This document shows, one piece after another, positions 35,516 to 49,078 of a stretch of DNA of 64,000 nt (position 1 is the stretch's first letter; the number at the start of each line of letters is the position of its first letter). The notes beneath the pieces were generated by a model. It did no database searches and was not told the origin of the DNA. It worked only from the letters and a program-made list of their open reading frames with translations. The position numbers were made by a program, and so were the translations under genes. The stretch is from Silene latifolia. Taxonomy: Eukaryota > Streptophyta > Magnoliopsida > Caryophyllales > Caryophyllaceae. The stretch spans positions 30,766,217 through 30,830,216 of the forward strand of contig NC_133534.1 in assembly GCF_048544455.1 (NCBI RefSeq), written 5' to 3'.

Positions 35516-35804
35516 TGTTCACAGTCTATAGCCGAATAGGCTAATTATTAAGGCACACAACGAAACTAAATAAAGTGTTCAAAATAAATAAAAATTTCTA
35601 AAATTCAATTAAGTCCCAAAATTCTCTCTAGGGTTTCTATGAGAGCCTCCGTCTAATCTCTGTCTTTAGGATCATCCTTTTCTTTGAGGGGTCATCTACG
35701 GTCCTCGTGGTGGTTTCTACTCATTTGATTAGGGATTGGCTTCCAATTCCACAATCGATATGTCATCAAGTTCAGAGTAGAGACACAAGAAGGGTAAAGG
35801 CATT

Positions 35805-36600
35805 ATGGGTCAGAAGGAGGAATTTGTATGGGAAGTGGGGGAGGAGAAGGCGGATACTGATAAAACGAATGTCATTCTAGTGGGAAGAATCTGGACGTCG
35901 AAGGCGATAAACGCAAGGGCAGCTATTGATACTATGACAAAGCTTTGGAATACTAAAAGGTAATATCGTTGGAAACCTTATTGATGTCAAAAATAAAATT
36001 GTCATCTTTATGTTTGAGTTAGAATGCGATAAGGCTAAGGTTGTCGATGGACAACCATGGCATTTCGACAAGTTTATTTGGTGCTTTAATGATCCCATTA
36101 GTGATGGTAAATTGTCGGACACACCGCTGTTTCATGTTCTGTTATGGGCTAGGGTTTATGACCTGCCATTGAGGGGGCGCTCAAATTTAGACAACATTCG
36201 TAGATTAGGGATGCAGTTGGGGCGCTATGTGGGAGTTGATGAAGCACCATTACCAGAAGTGGAGAGAGCTATTCGAGTTAGGGTTTTGCATGATGTATGC
36301 TCATCCCTGCGTGATTCTGTGAAAGTTATATTAGCAAAGGAAGAGAAAGTCGAGTTCGAAGTTAAATATGAAAGACTCCTTATATTCTGCTACGGCTGTG
36401 GGATTTTAGGTCATGGAGAGAAAGATTGTGACGAGGGGCCATACGAAGAAGAGGAGCTTCGATTTAGCGAAAGTTTGAGGGCTTCGCCAAGAAGGGTGCT
36501 GAAAACTATGGCTGAGGTGGATCATCAAAAGCGAGGGGTCTGTACGGGGCTTTTGAGGAAGAGTAGAGGAGAAGTGAAGAAGAGGCAGTTTCGAGTATGA
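35805..36600 (+). pseudogene. LINE ORF1 (DUF4283 + zinc knuckle)
   Basis: ORF1 proteins of plant LINEs bind the element RNA. The frame starting MGQKEEFVWEVGEE at 35805 runs to a stop at 35961. The next frame (NIVGNLIDVKNK on) continues the same protein, so one base has been lost or gained near 35960. The middle has the DUF4283 pattern (VDGQPWHFDKFIWCF, LLWARVYDLPL). A knuckle of the C-x2-C-x4-H-x4-C type follows in CYGCGILGHGEKDC at about 36390-36432. The acidic and basic tail ends at 36600. The overlapping frame 36597-36854, rich in R and E, is likely its shifted C-terminal part. Confidence 0.85.
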
Positions 36601-36854
36601 TAGTGAAATTACAAAGTATCTCTATTAAAGCAAGGCCGAGAGTTAGGGAGAGGGAGGGATACAACGAATGGCGTCCTAAAAGTATGGGACGAAATGATGA
36701 ATTGCAGAAGGGCAGGAGTGAAGATGTGAGGGGAGAAGAAGGGGTGGATAATGAAGAGTACGTTGAGATAGTACGGAACTCGATGGTAAGAGAGGAGATG
36801 GAGCAGGGAAGAGGGGTCAAAACTGTCAGGGCTGAGCAGAAATCATGGATGTAA
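36597..36854 (+). pseudogene. Probable C-terminal extension of LINE ORF1
   Basis: An 85-codon frame overlaps the stop of ORF1 by four bases (ATGA). It is highly charged (RPRVREREGYNEW, EEMEQGRG) and has no domain of its own. Plant LINE ORF1 proteins often have long charged tails, and this piece fills the gap before ORF2. A separate gene is unlikely. Confidence 0.5.
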
Positions 36855-36900
36855 GTTCATCTAAGGTGGAGGTTGAGGTCGCTCAACCCCGCCGGGACCA

Positions 36901-38474
36901 ATGAATCTCTTACGTCTCAACTGCAGGGGGCTGGGCAATCACGCTACAGTTAGTGGACTCCGTAATTTATTATGGAAAGAGGCCCCCGCTTTGGTCTTTC
37001 TCTCCGAGACCAAACTTGGCATTGAAGAATTTAGGAGAGTTCGGGCCAGTTTTGACGAGTATGAGGGGATGGAAGTGGATAGTGTTGGGCGATCAGGGGG
37101 TCTTACTTTCATATGGAAGAAGCACGTTCAATGTAAGTTTAGGTCGGCATCGGTTCATCATATGAACTTTGAAATTACGGGTGAGGAAGGGACATGGAGA
37201 GCTAGGGGGTTCTATGGGTGGCCGAGTGTCACAGAGAGGCATCTATCATGGGAGTTACTTAGGGTGTTAGGTTCACAATATAATGACCTATGGGTGTGCA
37301 TTGGGGACTTTAACGAGGTGCTATATGCGACGGAAATGAAAAGGGGAGTGCACGCACAATGGCAAATGAATAACTTTAGAGAAGCCGTTGAGGATTGTGG
37401 ATTTAGAGATGTCGATTTCGAGGGCTATATGTTCATATACGACAATGGACAGGCAGAAGAAGACATCAGAGAAAGACGGATTGATAGAGCTCTATGCAAT
37501 GAGGCTTAGGCCGACTTATTCCCGAGGGCAAAGCTTACCTATCTGGAGCGTGAATGGTCAGACCATGCGGCCATATTGCTACGGCTAGTGAGGAGGAATA
37601 GAGAGGAGCAGGTCCAAGGTAAGCTTTTCCATTTTGAGCAGGTGTGGGTGGGAGAGGAGGGGTGTGAAGGGGTGGTACAGGAAGCCTGGGAGGGTAGGGT
37701 ATGTATTTGGTGGATTTATTAGCTTGATGTGCGGAGGAATTACAGAAGTGGAAGGAAGTTAGTATAGGTAAAGTGATGCGGGATTTAAAGAAAAAGTGAC
37801 GCCGTCTTGAGGTTTTGAATGCTGGGGGAAGGTTGAAAGGAGCTTTTAAAGAGAGGAGGGGTTTGGTGAAGGAGATTGCGGAGTTATTAAAACAAGAGGA
37901 GCTGTTTTGGAGGCAAATATCCCGTGCAATTTGGCATAAGGAAGGAGATCGAAACACGAAGTATTTCCATAGGAAAGCTAGTCAGCGCAAACAAAAGAAT
38001 CATATAGCAAGGTTGGTTGATAATGAAGGGCGAGGGTGGGAAGGACGGGACAATATTTCCAAGGTGGCGAGGGAGTACTTCGAGGAGATTTTTGCTACGG
38101 GGCATCCGAAACAGTTCGAGCACCTGCTAGATGGTGTGGATGGGAGGGTTACAGAGAGAATGAATATGCTCCTTTGGTGTGACTATATGGAGGAGGAGGT
38201 TATGACCGCTTTAAATCAAATGCATCCTTTGAAGGCTCCTGTTCCGGATGGTATGAATGGGCTATTCTACTAAACCTATTGGCATATCATGGGACGCTCG
38301 GTGGTTCGAACGGTGCTGGGCATTTTGCGAGGAGCACCATTTCCGGAAGGTATTAATAAAACTCATATTGTTTTAATCCCAAAAAAGGCTCCGGATAAAA
38401 TGACTGATTTTCGCCCAATTAGTTTGTGCAATGTTATTTATAAATTGGTGTCGAAGGTCTTAGCTGATCGACTA
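36901..38474 (+). pseudogene. LINE ORF2, 5' part: endonuclease and start of RT
   Basis: ORF2 makes the nick and the cDNA of the LINE. The endonuclease (EEP fold) starts MNLLRLNCRGLGN. It shows SETKL, GFYGWPSVTERHLSW, IGDFNEVL and RIDRALCN. A TAG stop at 37507 is followed in the same frame by ADLFPRAKLTYLE and the conserved SDHAAI. Further stops lie at about 37720-37800 and 38271. The linker WHKEGDRNTKYFH and LKAPVPDGMNG lead into RT block FRPISLCNVIYKLVSKVLAD. The frame then runs into copia sequence at 38465-38474. The lost part would have held the first RT catalytic Asp. Confidence 0.9.
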
Positions 38475-40152
38475 GTCATCTCACATGACTCTATGGCACT
38501 TGAACTTGCCATCAATCGCATCACACTCTAGTCACTTCGAGTCATCACCTCATACAAGTGACAATGGGCGAATACTATGTTAATCTGGGTTCACTTTAAC
38601 GGGGTTCAATACTGTCTCTACAACCCGTTTGGATGTAACAAAGTATAAAAGGATTTTTCAGATTTAAAAACTCGAACGACAAATGTGATTATCATATGAA
38701 TAGTCAATACCTGATTACTACTTCGTAATTTTATAATCCATTTTCATCTTATATGTAGTTATTCATCTCAATGCAATTGAAATGACATATGACATGACTA
38801 ATCATGTTAAGCCCAGGAGAAGGCTTTGGTTAGTAGGTTTTATCAACTTCTTGTACCTTACTCAACCTTACTACATACTCGTTTTCCTTTGTAATGTATA
38901 CATTTGCATTACAAAACTTTCTGAGTACGTGTCTAGATCCAATCAAGACATAAGCTTTCATGCCTTAAAATAGCTCCCACTGTTTTCATAGTGTGTGGGA
39001 CTCATCCTTCTTGCACATCCCATGATTGCAAGTGTACTCAATTTCCATTGTAAATATTTCTCATTGTTCTTTATTGCCTAGAACGATTCTAGAAAATCTA
39101 TTTCTTAACTAACATAGCCATAATGGTATCTTAACCATCCTAATGTGTTTTGATTATAGTTTTGTCGGAAACCATGTGCAATCTCAATTGTCAATTGTCA
39201 TTTGTGTAACACCCTTACACAAAATTTCATCAAAAACACTTTGCTTTACATCCTTAATGCTTCTGCAAGCACATAAGGGTAATTTTTATGGCTTACTTGG
39301 TAACTATTACTTAAATTCGATTTGAAACAATTCATCATACTCAAAGTATATGAAGTGTTATACATCATTACTCATTTAATTGATTCGGCAGCGGAAGCAA
39401 AAGGAATCAATCAAATATGTTCAATTTGATTGAACTAATCATGAATCTTATCAACATAAGATTTCTAATTTGACGCTAATATCCTGTGGATTTATCTCCA
39501 TAAATCTAGATATTAAGATGTATTATAATACTCCAAAAGTCTTAAATCATTCCCAATGATCAATATGTCATCCATATATTAGACTAATTAAAATTTCCGT
39601 AACTCCCACTAATCTTCATGTATAAACATAACTTCTCAACTTATTGAGAAAAGTTTCATCACATGATCAAAATGTTGATTCCAACTCATTGATGTCCTAC
39701 TTAAGACCCTCTCTTAAGTTTCACATTATCTTAGGATGGCAAGAATCTACAAAACTCAAGACATGTATTGAATACATTCCTTCTAATTTAAGAAGTGGGT
39801 TTTAGATTCACTCGCTATATGTATATCATCATAATGAAACACAATCCCTAAGAAGATCCAAATAGACTTAAGCATTTCAACTAGTGCAAAACCCTTTGCA
39901 ACCAATCAAGCTTTGAAATCTCTCTTTATTAGTGCAAAACCCTTTGACACTAATCAAGCCTTTTATTTCGAATTTTCATGGCTCTAAGCCTTGTATTGAG
40001 TTGTGACTTAAACATTCTCATGTAAGTCATATGTCCATTACTTTCTAGAAGTAATCAACTTGAATCAAACGATTTCTTTGTAAGTTACAATCTATTTACT
40101 TTCTAAAAGTAACACTAATTCATCATCTTCAACAAGTGATGATTTTAACCTC

Positions 40153-40380
40153 CTAGGTTTTGAAGAAACAACGTCTTACACAAAACGTCTCATGTAGTAA
40201 AGAAAGACCAGTTTCTTGTGACATAACATTCTTTGTGGCTCTTGAATAATTTCTCCCACTCTGTCTTCTAGAAATAAACTTGTATTTTAGAAAGACAGTT
40301 TCACGAGCCACAAACCCGTTGTACTTGTGATTATAATAATGAAAAATGAGCATTTGTTTCTTTTGAAAACTTACAAACAT
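40153..40380 (-). pseudogene. Copia integrase C-terminal fragment, copy 2
   Basis: This frame encodes YNHKYNGFVARETVFLKYKF followed by ISRRQSGRN. It keeps the Arg of the usual F-V-A-R pattern that copy 1 (6170-6397) has changed to His. The rest of pol on either side is interrupted by stops. RT-like remnants lie to the left, around 39480-39850, with a decayed WNQHFDHV block and a YVDD-like block. Confidence 0.75.
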
Positions 40381-43300
40381 GGTACCCTACCATTTCATAT
40401 CTCATATGATTCGTTTTAGATTTAGTGGAAAAATAATTTAGACAAAATGATAAAATCCCCAAAAAGGATCAAGTAACTCAAAGTAACTTGATTGAAGTCC
40501 AAACCATATTGAATAGCGTTTGATTTCTTTATCCACCACACATTTATCCCATAATGCGTGCTAAGAGAGATTAATTTGTGATACTATATCACATTTTGTT
40601 TGGCTTATATCAAAGTCTTCACTTTGATAATCACATCACGACTAGATCGTGATTCTTTGAACTCTTTGAACTTCTTCAAATATTTCTCTATTTACCTTAT
40701 TAAGTGAACACATTAGCGTCAACTTAAATCGTTGGTAAAATAAAATGATCAACCTATTTTGGATCAATGATTTAAAACCTCAATCTCCTTTTCAACCAAA
40801 AGGCACGAGACATCTTGCTTTGAATACAAGATACGCATATACCATTAACAATCTAATGGTTTCAAGAGTACTAGATAACTCTTTGCGTTCATCATTTGAG
40901 AATTTAAGTTTCATTCTTGGGTTACCAATTTGAGTCTTGCATCATCTACATGATATATCATTCTAGTTAGGTTTAGAATATAATCACGTTGATAATGGGC
41001 TAGCCATACATCAAATCATGGTGTATAGGGTCACAAAAGTGAAACCTCTTTTGTATCTTAACAAATTTATATTCTTATTTAGAGTTTTGTGCACTTAATA
41101 GTCACAATTAAGTACAACTCTAAACCCAAAAACTAGATTGAGTACACAATGACTCTATCTCTCAACATCATTGTTGCTAGTGGTCATATTCTAATCATCC
41201 TATGTATCAAATACAATGATGAAAACCACCACCGGTTTCTAATATCAACGAAGTAGTACTAGAAAAATTTATGTCAATTAAATAAACATTTAAAGAAGAA
41301 GGTCCTATTAGATGTCCCACAACTAACTTGTTGATTCTTCAATAATTTGGGGTAGTTTCCTTTTTATGCGTCCAACAATTAAGACTATGGAAACTTTATC
41401 GGTTGGGATTGATAGATTTAGTATCGTTATTCTCAATAACTTTACTTTTATCATAACTTTGTATCAATTCCATTATAATTTTACTTCTTTGAACCTCACC
41501 CTTTTCTTAACGGTTTAAGAGAATGCTCCCACTCATTTCAATGAGTCTTTGCTTGAAGAAGCAAAATTGAATTTCATGAAGACTACTCTTCAATTCATTT
41601 GTTTAGTCTTAAAACTTTCATTGAAGTGGTTGCGGTATTTTGGTCAATTTTGATTTCAAACAAATCTAGTTACCAAAATGATGTAACGTTTCAAAGTACT
41701 TAACTCAATTAAGCATATGAGAAACAATTCATTGTAAGTAGATATGTTAGTCAAGAATCAAAAAAACCTTTTGATCACGAATAACTTGTATCTATACTCT
41801 TCACAAGAGATCCTTACAATGGATAATACGAGGTTTTTAGAAGAAAAATTAAAATTTTGTCTTTAGTTACGATGTTTTAATGGAGATTTGAATCAAAAAT
41901 AGAAATGATATCGTATATAAATAGAGGTAAAGAAATAGAACAATGTGAAAACGGAATAATGAAAACAAAACATTTATCGTTATAATAATACTTGTAAATA
42001 ATTTAACAAGTAAAGCATTTATATAGTGACCTCTACCCAACTATTATAAATGATTCCAAGATACAAATTCATATTAACTTGGGCACGTTAGGGCCGATTC
42101 ATCCCTTATCAATATAACTCGGTGGATTAACTCTTTAATCGATTCTACTTTTAGAACTCTTGGTCGATAAAATTACATTAATATTTATCTTTAGCCCGGA
42201 ACACATGCGACTACGGTCACGAATACTTCCGTTGAGCTCAATCCAAATTTCGAATAAATGTATCCATGATCCAAATCCACATCAACTTGGGCACGGTAGG
42301 GCCGATTCATCTCTTATCAACATGAATTCTGTGGATAGACATTTATCACCAACTTCCCCTACGTACCAAGGTTTGTACCCCGGTAGGGCCGAGCGCACTC
42401 CCTCATGAAATAGGTTTTCATGGTTTCTACTTTTTGGTAAGGCTAAGTCTCAATTGTTTATTTTAGCGAGAGGTCATGTCAATTTATTATCTATCATGTT
42501 TTAAGTGAACTAAAGCGGTGAACTACAATAATTGTAATTGACACGGTCGAAATACTCGATTAAATGATAATGCATGTTTTAGTTATGGCGATTTAGCGAT
42601 GAATGCAACATATAAATAAAATGCAAAGCATAAATAAATTCCTACTATGTCCTTCCTAAAATAGTAAATCTAATTAACTATTACATATTCGGAAACCAAC
42701 TCCATTGGTCCCTTGAATTTCGGTTTTGGCACGCATCTCGAGGTAACACCGTCTTTAATGTATCGCCTTCTTGAGTGGCACCGTCTTCAAGAAACTCCGG
42801 AATAAATAAATTACATAACAAATTACATAATTTCCTATTATACATTTGTAATTAAAATAAAAATAAATCTATTAAATTACAAAACGGTGATACGAGATCA
42901 CAATAAATTACAATCGAATTGATATTCCCATACATTTCGGGCAATATCAATTAAAAACTAAGGTCATACTAAGTAAAATTACATAAAATAAAACATGACA
43001 ATCATAAATAAAATGCAGCATTATAATATGTATGAACATGCCCAATTTTATGCTAAATCACCTTTAATGAGCCAATATCGTATATTAAACGATTTTTACG
43101 GATTTGCGTGATTCAACCTTTTAAAATCACAATAAATTACATAAAATCATATTTATGCACAAGTTAATTACCCTAACCAGCTTAGGACTCAAAATTAGTC
43201 TCCACTAACATATTGACAATAATTAACTTATATTTCTTAAAATTGTTCATTAATGGACTCAAAATTACAAGAAAATGCCATAACTCCGATTAAATCACAA

Positions 43301-44116
43301 AAAATTCAAATAAATTCAAAATATGAAATTTTAAACTCATGAATATTCTGGAAAAATACCATGACACATAATGTTCAAAAACTTAGGTTAAAAATTTCAA
43401 AAATTATCAAGGAAAAACTATGTTGCGATTTATCGGATTTATCAAATATTATCATCAAAATATGAGAAAAAATATATTTATCAACTTTTCAATTTTAGAT
43501 CTTAAATAGGTAATAAAATGCAATATGTGACGTTTTTCCTTAGTCATGAAGTATGTTTTAGCAATTATTCACTAATTAAAGTCACTATTTATGCTATTTT
43601 TCATCAAAAATTCATAAAGCATGCATAAAGACTTCATTATAGCCTATTATTTTACACACATCTTGTAACATTATATGTGACAACATACTAAATTTCTATG
43701 ACCAGATTCGAAATATTTCTCATATTAACCTATTTTTCATTTAAATTCGATTTTTATAATGAAAAATCCATATTTCGAGCATAATAACTCATAAAATTAT
43801 GAACATTTACAGGCCATCTAAAAATAATATATGTGAAAACATATCCAAAAACCACTGGAAAAATCGAAGTTTAGCTAGTTTTAGTCCGAAAATGACATTT
43901 TTATCATAAAATCACATTTTTAATGCCATTATTATATAAAATGAACAATAAAAATCCATAAATTAACCAAAATATCCTAAATACATTTTAGGATCATAAA
44001 CTTTAACATGCATAATTGATTTTGTGATATATTATAATAAGCACAAATTTATATGTTTTATATCTTAATCGTATAACTCGGAAAAACTATAACCGATTTG
44101 CATGCAAACAACCTAA

Positions 44117-44132
44117 GGCTCATAATACCGCT
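44117..44132 (-). other. Copia primer-binding site
   Basis: Right after the LTR the minus strand reads AGCGGTATTATGAGCC, close to TGGTATCAGAGCC, which pairs with the initiator tRNA-Met 3' end. Three or so mismatches show decay. Confidence 0.65.
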
Positions 44133-45429
44133 TGTTAGAAATCTATATCTCATTATACTCAACATATTCATATATGTTTCAATTTAATTTAGTCATAAAA
44201 TTAAATTAGATCTTATGCATGCAAACTTAAATTAAAAGAGAAGAAATCATCAACCCTTACTATGATAATTTCGGCTTTATGGGCACCAACAAGATCTCCT
44301 TCTTGTTAGTTATTGAGCTTTCCAATAATGGATGAACATAGATTCAAGTATAGAATATCTCCCAAAAGTGAATACCCAAGGAATACTTCTTAAAGACTAA
44401 AATAATATGATCTAGTATTAGGATTAGTCTTACTTAAAATTTGACACAAAATATTTATTTGTTCTCTTGAAATATTTCGGTCCAAGAGGAGGAGATTTTG
44501 TGGTTTTTATTTATCTAGAATTTTCACAAATTGTAGAGAGTATATAATTTTCTTACTCTAGAAAAATTATGATCTTGAATGAATGAATGAATCATCAAAA
44601 ATAAAACTCCTCTTCTTTTCTTTTGTTTTGGCCAAAAAAAAAGGGCTTGGGTAGGTTGCCCAATATTTTTCATTTTTGCTCTTCACAAGAGACTACGCAT
44701 GCAAGCCTACAACCTAGGGTTATGATTGTGTCTCCATTTAAAAATAAACAATACAATATAAACTATATACTCCCACCCTTATTTTCGGTTTTATGCATAA
44801 AATGGAGAATCCATTTTATTTTGTCATTTGTCAAATTGTGACATATGTGACATGTTATTTGACATGTGAATTTGTAATGTATTTTTAACATATTAAAAAT
44901 CAACATACTCATAAAATATGTCATTTACAAAATCGACTAGTAATTCGTAATTACTTGTACCAATACTGTTTATCAAATTATAAATTACAACGTCTTATAT
45001 TTATAATAAATTATTCATTCAATTTCAATTCCAAATTTTTTCGTAAAAAATAATTTTATCTAAGTAATAAAACAATTCAATTACTTAGACCATATCTAAT
45101 ATAATCGAATTACAATAAGACACGTTAATTATACTCACAAAATAATCCGTCAATTTTAAGCAATTTAATTAACTCGTATCGGCATACGATTAATTAAATA
45201 ATCAATTAAGAGTATTTCCCTATAGGTATGACCTAAGGGGATCAACTGATCACCACCGTCTCACGACAGTAATGTCAAACTCTAGTCAGCCAATCATTAC
45301 CGATATGTGTGGACCAGTTGACTGTAAAATTATTACATCCCACATGTATTCTAAAATGAGACTTAAACATGTGATCATCATGATCGACAGTTGTGATCGC
45401 ATTATTGTCGGAGGACACATATTCCAACA
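44133..45429 (-). mobile_element. 5' LTR of copia copy 2
   Basis: 1297 bp, TGTTAGAAATCTATATC to CATATTCCAACA on the plus strand, highly similar to 9810-11098 and to 47540-48819. The following GTATT (45430-45434) would be one copy of the target duplication; the other has been deleted. Confidence 0.9.
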
Positions 45430-48400
45430 GTATTGGGAAGCCCTTTAATCGGACACCCAATCTCGCCCGCGTTAGCGGCCTCTACTGATCGATCGTGGTT
45501 GTTTAAGTGCAAAAGTTGATAAAACGGTCTAAATGCCTGAATGCACATCCAAAAATGTTAACCTAACATGTGACCTTTCTAAGTTGGTTTGTTAATCCAA
45601 ATATCAAGCATAAGATGTCATGTTGGATTTAGATTGATTTACATGTGAAAACGGAAATTAAACATCCATTTACCAAGTTCGGGTTATGATGCTTAACACG
45701 ATCCATTTATTTGAAAAAGGGTGTCAAATGACAAAGTGTAAAAACACGTATACTTGTCAATCTGAACCGTCATGTATACGAGTTAACCGTAGTTGGGATC
45801 GTCCTAGACAAGTACCAAATCAGGACAGAACAGTGCCAGGAAGCCCCTTTGGGGCGCGAGCCTATTGGCGAGGTAAGGGGCTCTGCCCAGATTTTAAAAT
45901 ATGAAAACAGGAGCCTCTTGGGGCGCGAGCCATGGGGCGAGCCAAGAGGGCGTCTCCTAGTTGTAAAAAAGGTTCTTTAAAACGTTGTTGAAAAGGTTAT
46001 TTAAAACCGTATTTGTGATGTATGTTTGCAAGCATGATTTACATGACTCAGAATAATTAATATTATGTTAGTAATATTCGTTGTCGGATTTGCAAGTTTG
46101 AAAAGCATAGTTTACAAATAAAAATGTAAAATGTTTGATTTGAACTAATCATGTTAAGTTCATTTCTTTGTAATTAGTCAAGTTTGTCATCGTGCTCGGA
46201 TTAAACCGACATGGTATAAAGAACTAAGGATGATTATGAATTATGACTAATATGTTTGTAAACGTAAATAAATGAGAAAAATGGTAAATAAATAAAAGGG
46301 GGTTAAAATACCCATTAAAATGTGTTTAACCAATAATATCATCGAGTCACGGAATAAACTGTCGTGGTATAAAGAACCAAGGATGATTTTTATAATGGTC
46401 AAAATATGTTTATCATAAAATTGAATTAAAATGGTAAATAAAAGAAAAGAATTTCCTTTAAAATGTAATTAACCAATTAATATCACCGAGTCACGGATTT
46501 AACCGTCATGGTATTAAGAACCAAGGGTGATTATGATTTATGGTTAAAAAGTTTGTCATAAAAATAATTTGAAACATTTGAAACGGTAGAAACCGATTAC
46601 AAATAAGAAATAAAATAAAGAGGAAAGACTAGAACAAACACGGATGAGTCTGACCTGGATACCTACATGAGGCGCGAGCCTCCCTGCATATCAAGGAGCT
46701 CCTGGCTCAGGCCAAAACTCTGTTTTGGCTCGTCTAACCTATATTTGAATCGTGTTATGCATTGTTCACTCTTATAGACTCATAAAAACAGTAAATACAT
46801 GAAATAAAGTGAGTTGTTTACACCCTCAAACTTACGTGTATTGATGTTTGCGACGTAGACGACTTTAGAGACGGTTTTCTCGTAGCAACTACTCACGATC
46901 AATAAGTTTAAAAAGAGTGCCTTAAAAAAGGATTTTGTTTTGAAAATGAGTTGAAAATATGTTAATTAAAACATGTTGATTGATTAGTTGAGTTGGTCGA
47001 ATGGGTCGGTCGAATGCACGACTACGGTACCAAACAATATGTGTAAGGCTTGTGTTTACGATCGGTAGGTCGTATACACGTGTCGATTTTGTGACTTAGG
47101 AAGTCAGGTCTAGAAGTTTAAGGGAGAAGGAGGGGGCGGACTCTCGCGTGAGTATTATGGTGTGTGATGGTGGGTATTTATAGAGAAATGTGGGATGTTA
47201 GGTCGGTTGTGTTTGCTTGGAGGCTAAGAAGACACCCCATTGAGGCGCGACAAGCCTGCTATGCAATGGGGTGCCCTGTCCTTTTCAATTTGGACGTGAC
47301 CAATTCTCCATCCATTATTGATTTGTGGTAATCAAATAGGATGTCGTGTAACAATATGGGCATCTATAAGATGATTTTGGTGTTACTTGAGGTAGCTGTT
47401 TTGTGTGCTTGACTCGGGATTTGAATTTCGAGTCGGTTTTTGGCTCGGTGTCGGTTTTGACTCTTATTAGGGTCATTTTAATGGAAATGACATGATGAAA
47501 ACATTCATGGCATTATTTTTGACATTCGAGATTTGGGTTTGTTGGAATATGTGTCCTCCGACAATAATGCGATCACAACTGTCGATCATGATGATCACAT
47601 GTTTAAGTCTCATTTTAAAGAATACAATTGGGAAGTAATATTTTATTGTCAACTGGTCCACACATATCGGTAATGATTGGCTGTCTAGAGTTTGACATTA
47701 CTGTCGTGCGACGGTGGTGATCAGTTGATCCCCTTAGGTCATACCTAAAAGCTAACACTCTTAATTGATCATTTAATTTATCGTATGACGATACGGATTA
47801 ATTAAATTACTTAAAATTGACGGACGATTTTGGAAGTAATATTTACGTGTCTCATTGTAATTTGATTAAATAAGATACGGTCTAAGTAATCGAATTGTTT
47901 TATTGCTTAGATGAAATTATTGTTTAAGGAAACAATTACATTTGAATAAATAAATTATTATAAATACAAGATATTGTTATTTATAATTGGTAAAATATTT
48001 TGGTACAAGTAATTATGAATTACTAAGTCGATTTTGTATATGACGTATTTTTATTAATGCGTTGATTTTTAATATGTTAAAAATACATAAAAATTTTATG
48101 TGACATATGACATGTGAGAAATTAACAAATTGACAAAATAATGTGTAAAATGGATTTTCCATTTTAAACTAAATGGACCGAAATAGTGGGGAGTATTAGG
48201 AATATATTATGTTAATTATGTTAGTGGTAAGCATAATCATTTACCTAAACCTAGCCATGCATACCTAGTGGTTATTGTGAAGAGCACTTTGATCATGCAT
48301 TGGGCATAAAAACCTCCCCCCTTCTACCCGGTTTTTGAGTGGAAGTACCATGGGTTTTTCCTCTAATTTTTACCATATACATTATATCAAATGTGATAAG

Positions 48401-49077
48401 ATTCATTCATTCATTCATCATCTAAAAATAAGAGTTTTTAGAGAGATAAAAATCCTTCCTTTTCTCCCTTCTCTTAGCCGAAATATTAAGAGATCAAATA
48501 ATACTTTGGTCAATTTTATACAAAATTAATATTGTTCTAGTAATAATAATATTAATTTTATTAAGTTGTTACTTTGGGTATTAATCCTTGGGAGGGATTC
48601 TCTACTTGAATCCTTGTTCATCCACTGAAGGAAGCTCAAGAACAAGTGAGTAGGAGAACTCACGTGTGCCCATTAAATCCGAAATCTTCAACGTAAGATG
48701 ATGATTTCTTCTTTAATTTTATTATTGTTTGCATGCATAAGATCGACATTTAATTTTATGACTAAATTAAATTATCACATATATAAATATGTCAAGTAAT
48801 GAGATATAGATTTCTAACAGAGTTGACTCGGGTTGACTCAGGTTGACTCGAGTTGCGGGTTTCTGAGTCGGTTTTGGGTCCGTAGACGGTTTTAACTCTA
48901 AATAGTATTATTTTAATGCAAATGAAGTTAGAAAACCATTTATGAAATCATTTTTCATATCCGAGTAGTGCATTAAACCGTCTCATGTATAGCCAATCCA
49001 CGCACGCATATCAAAACACGTTATAGTCCGATCATCATCGGGTGGTTTTTGGAAGGTGCAGATACTGGGTATCTACA
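45430..49077 (-). mobile_element. Retand/Ogre-like LTR fragment, interrupted
   Basis: Matches 26107-28473 along its length except for the copia solo LTR. It ends GGTGCAGATACTGGGTATCT then ACA at 49077, the LTR start in minus orientation. LINE sequence follows at once, without polypurine tract or 3' UTR. It is therefore best read as a solo LTR that had landed in the LINE and later lost its other end. Confidence 0.8.
47540..48819 (+). mobile_element. Solo LTR of the copia family
   Basis: 1280 bp, TGTTGGAATATGTGTCC to TTTCTAACA, opposite in orientation to the other two copies. Flanks are GGGTT on the left and GAGTT on the right, a target duplication with one mismatch. The uninterrupted sequence at 28205-28260 shows the empty site. 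It contains no element interior, so recombination between two LTRs removed the rest. Confidence 0.85.
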
Positions 49078-49078
49078 G

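Larger units (their letters stand above)
38465..45429 (-). mobile_element. Copia copy 2 (truncated at its 3' end)
   Basis: Minus-strand copia of the same family as 5140-11098. The order from the right is LTR (44133-45429), primer-binding site, leader (42616-44116), gag/pol remnants and RNase H/3' UTR, ending at 38465 without its 3' LTR. The left edge is fused to LINE ORF2. On the right it sits in a Retand-like LTR, at a point equal to 26107. All frames are broken. Confidence 0.85.

Noticed and set aside
36506..36820. Minus-strand 104-codon frame
   Set aside because: Shadow of the charged ORF1 tail of the LINE.
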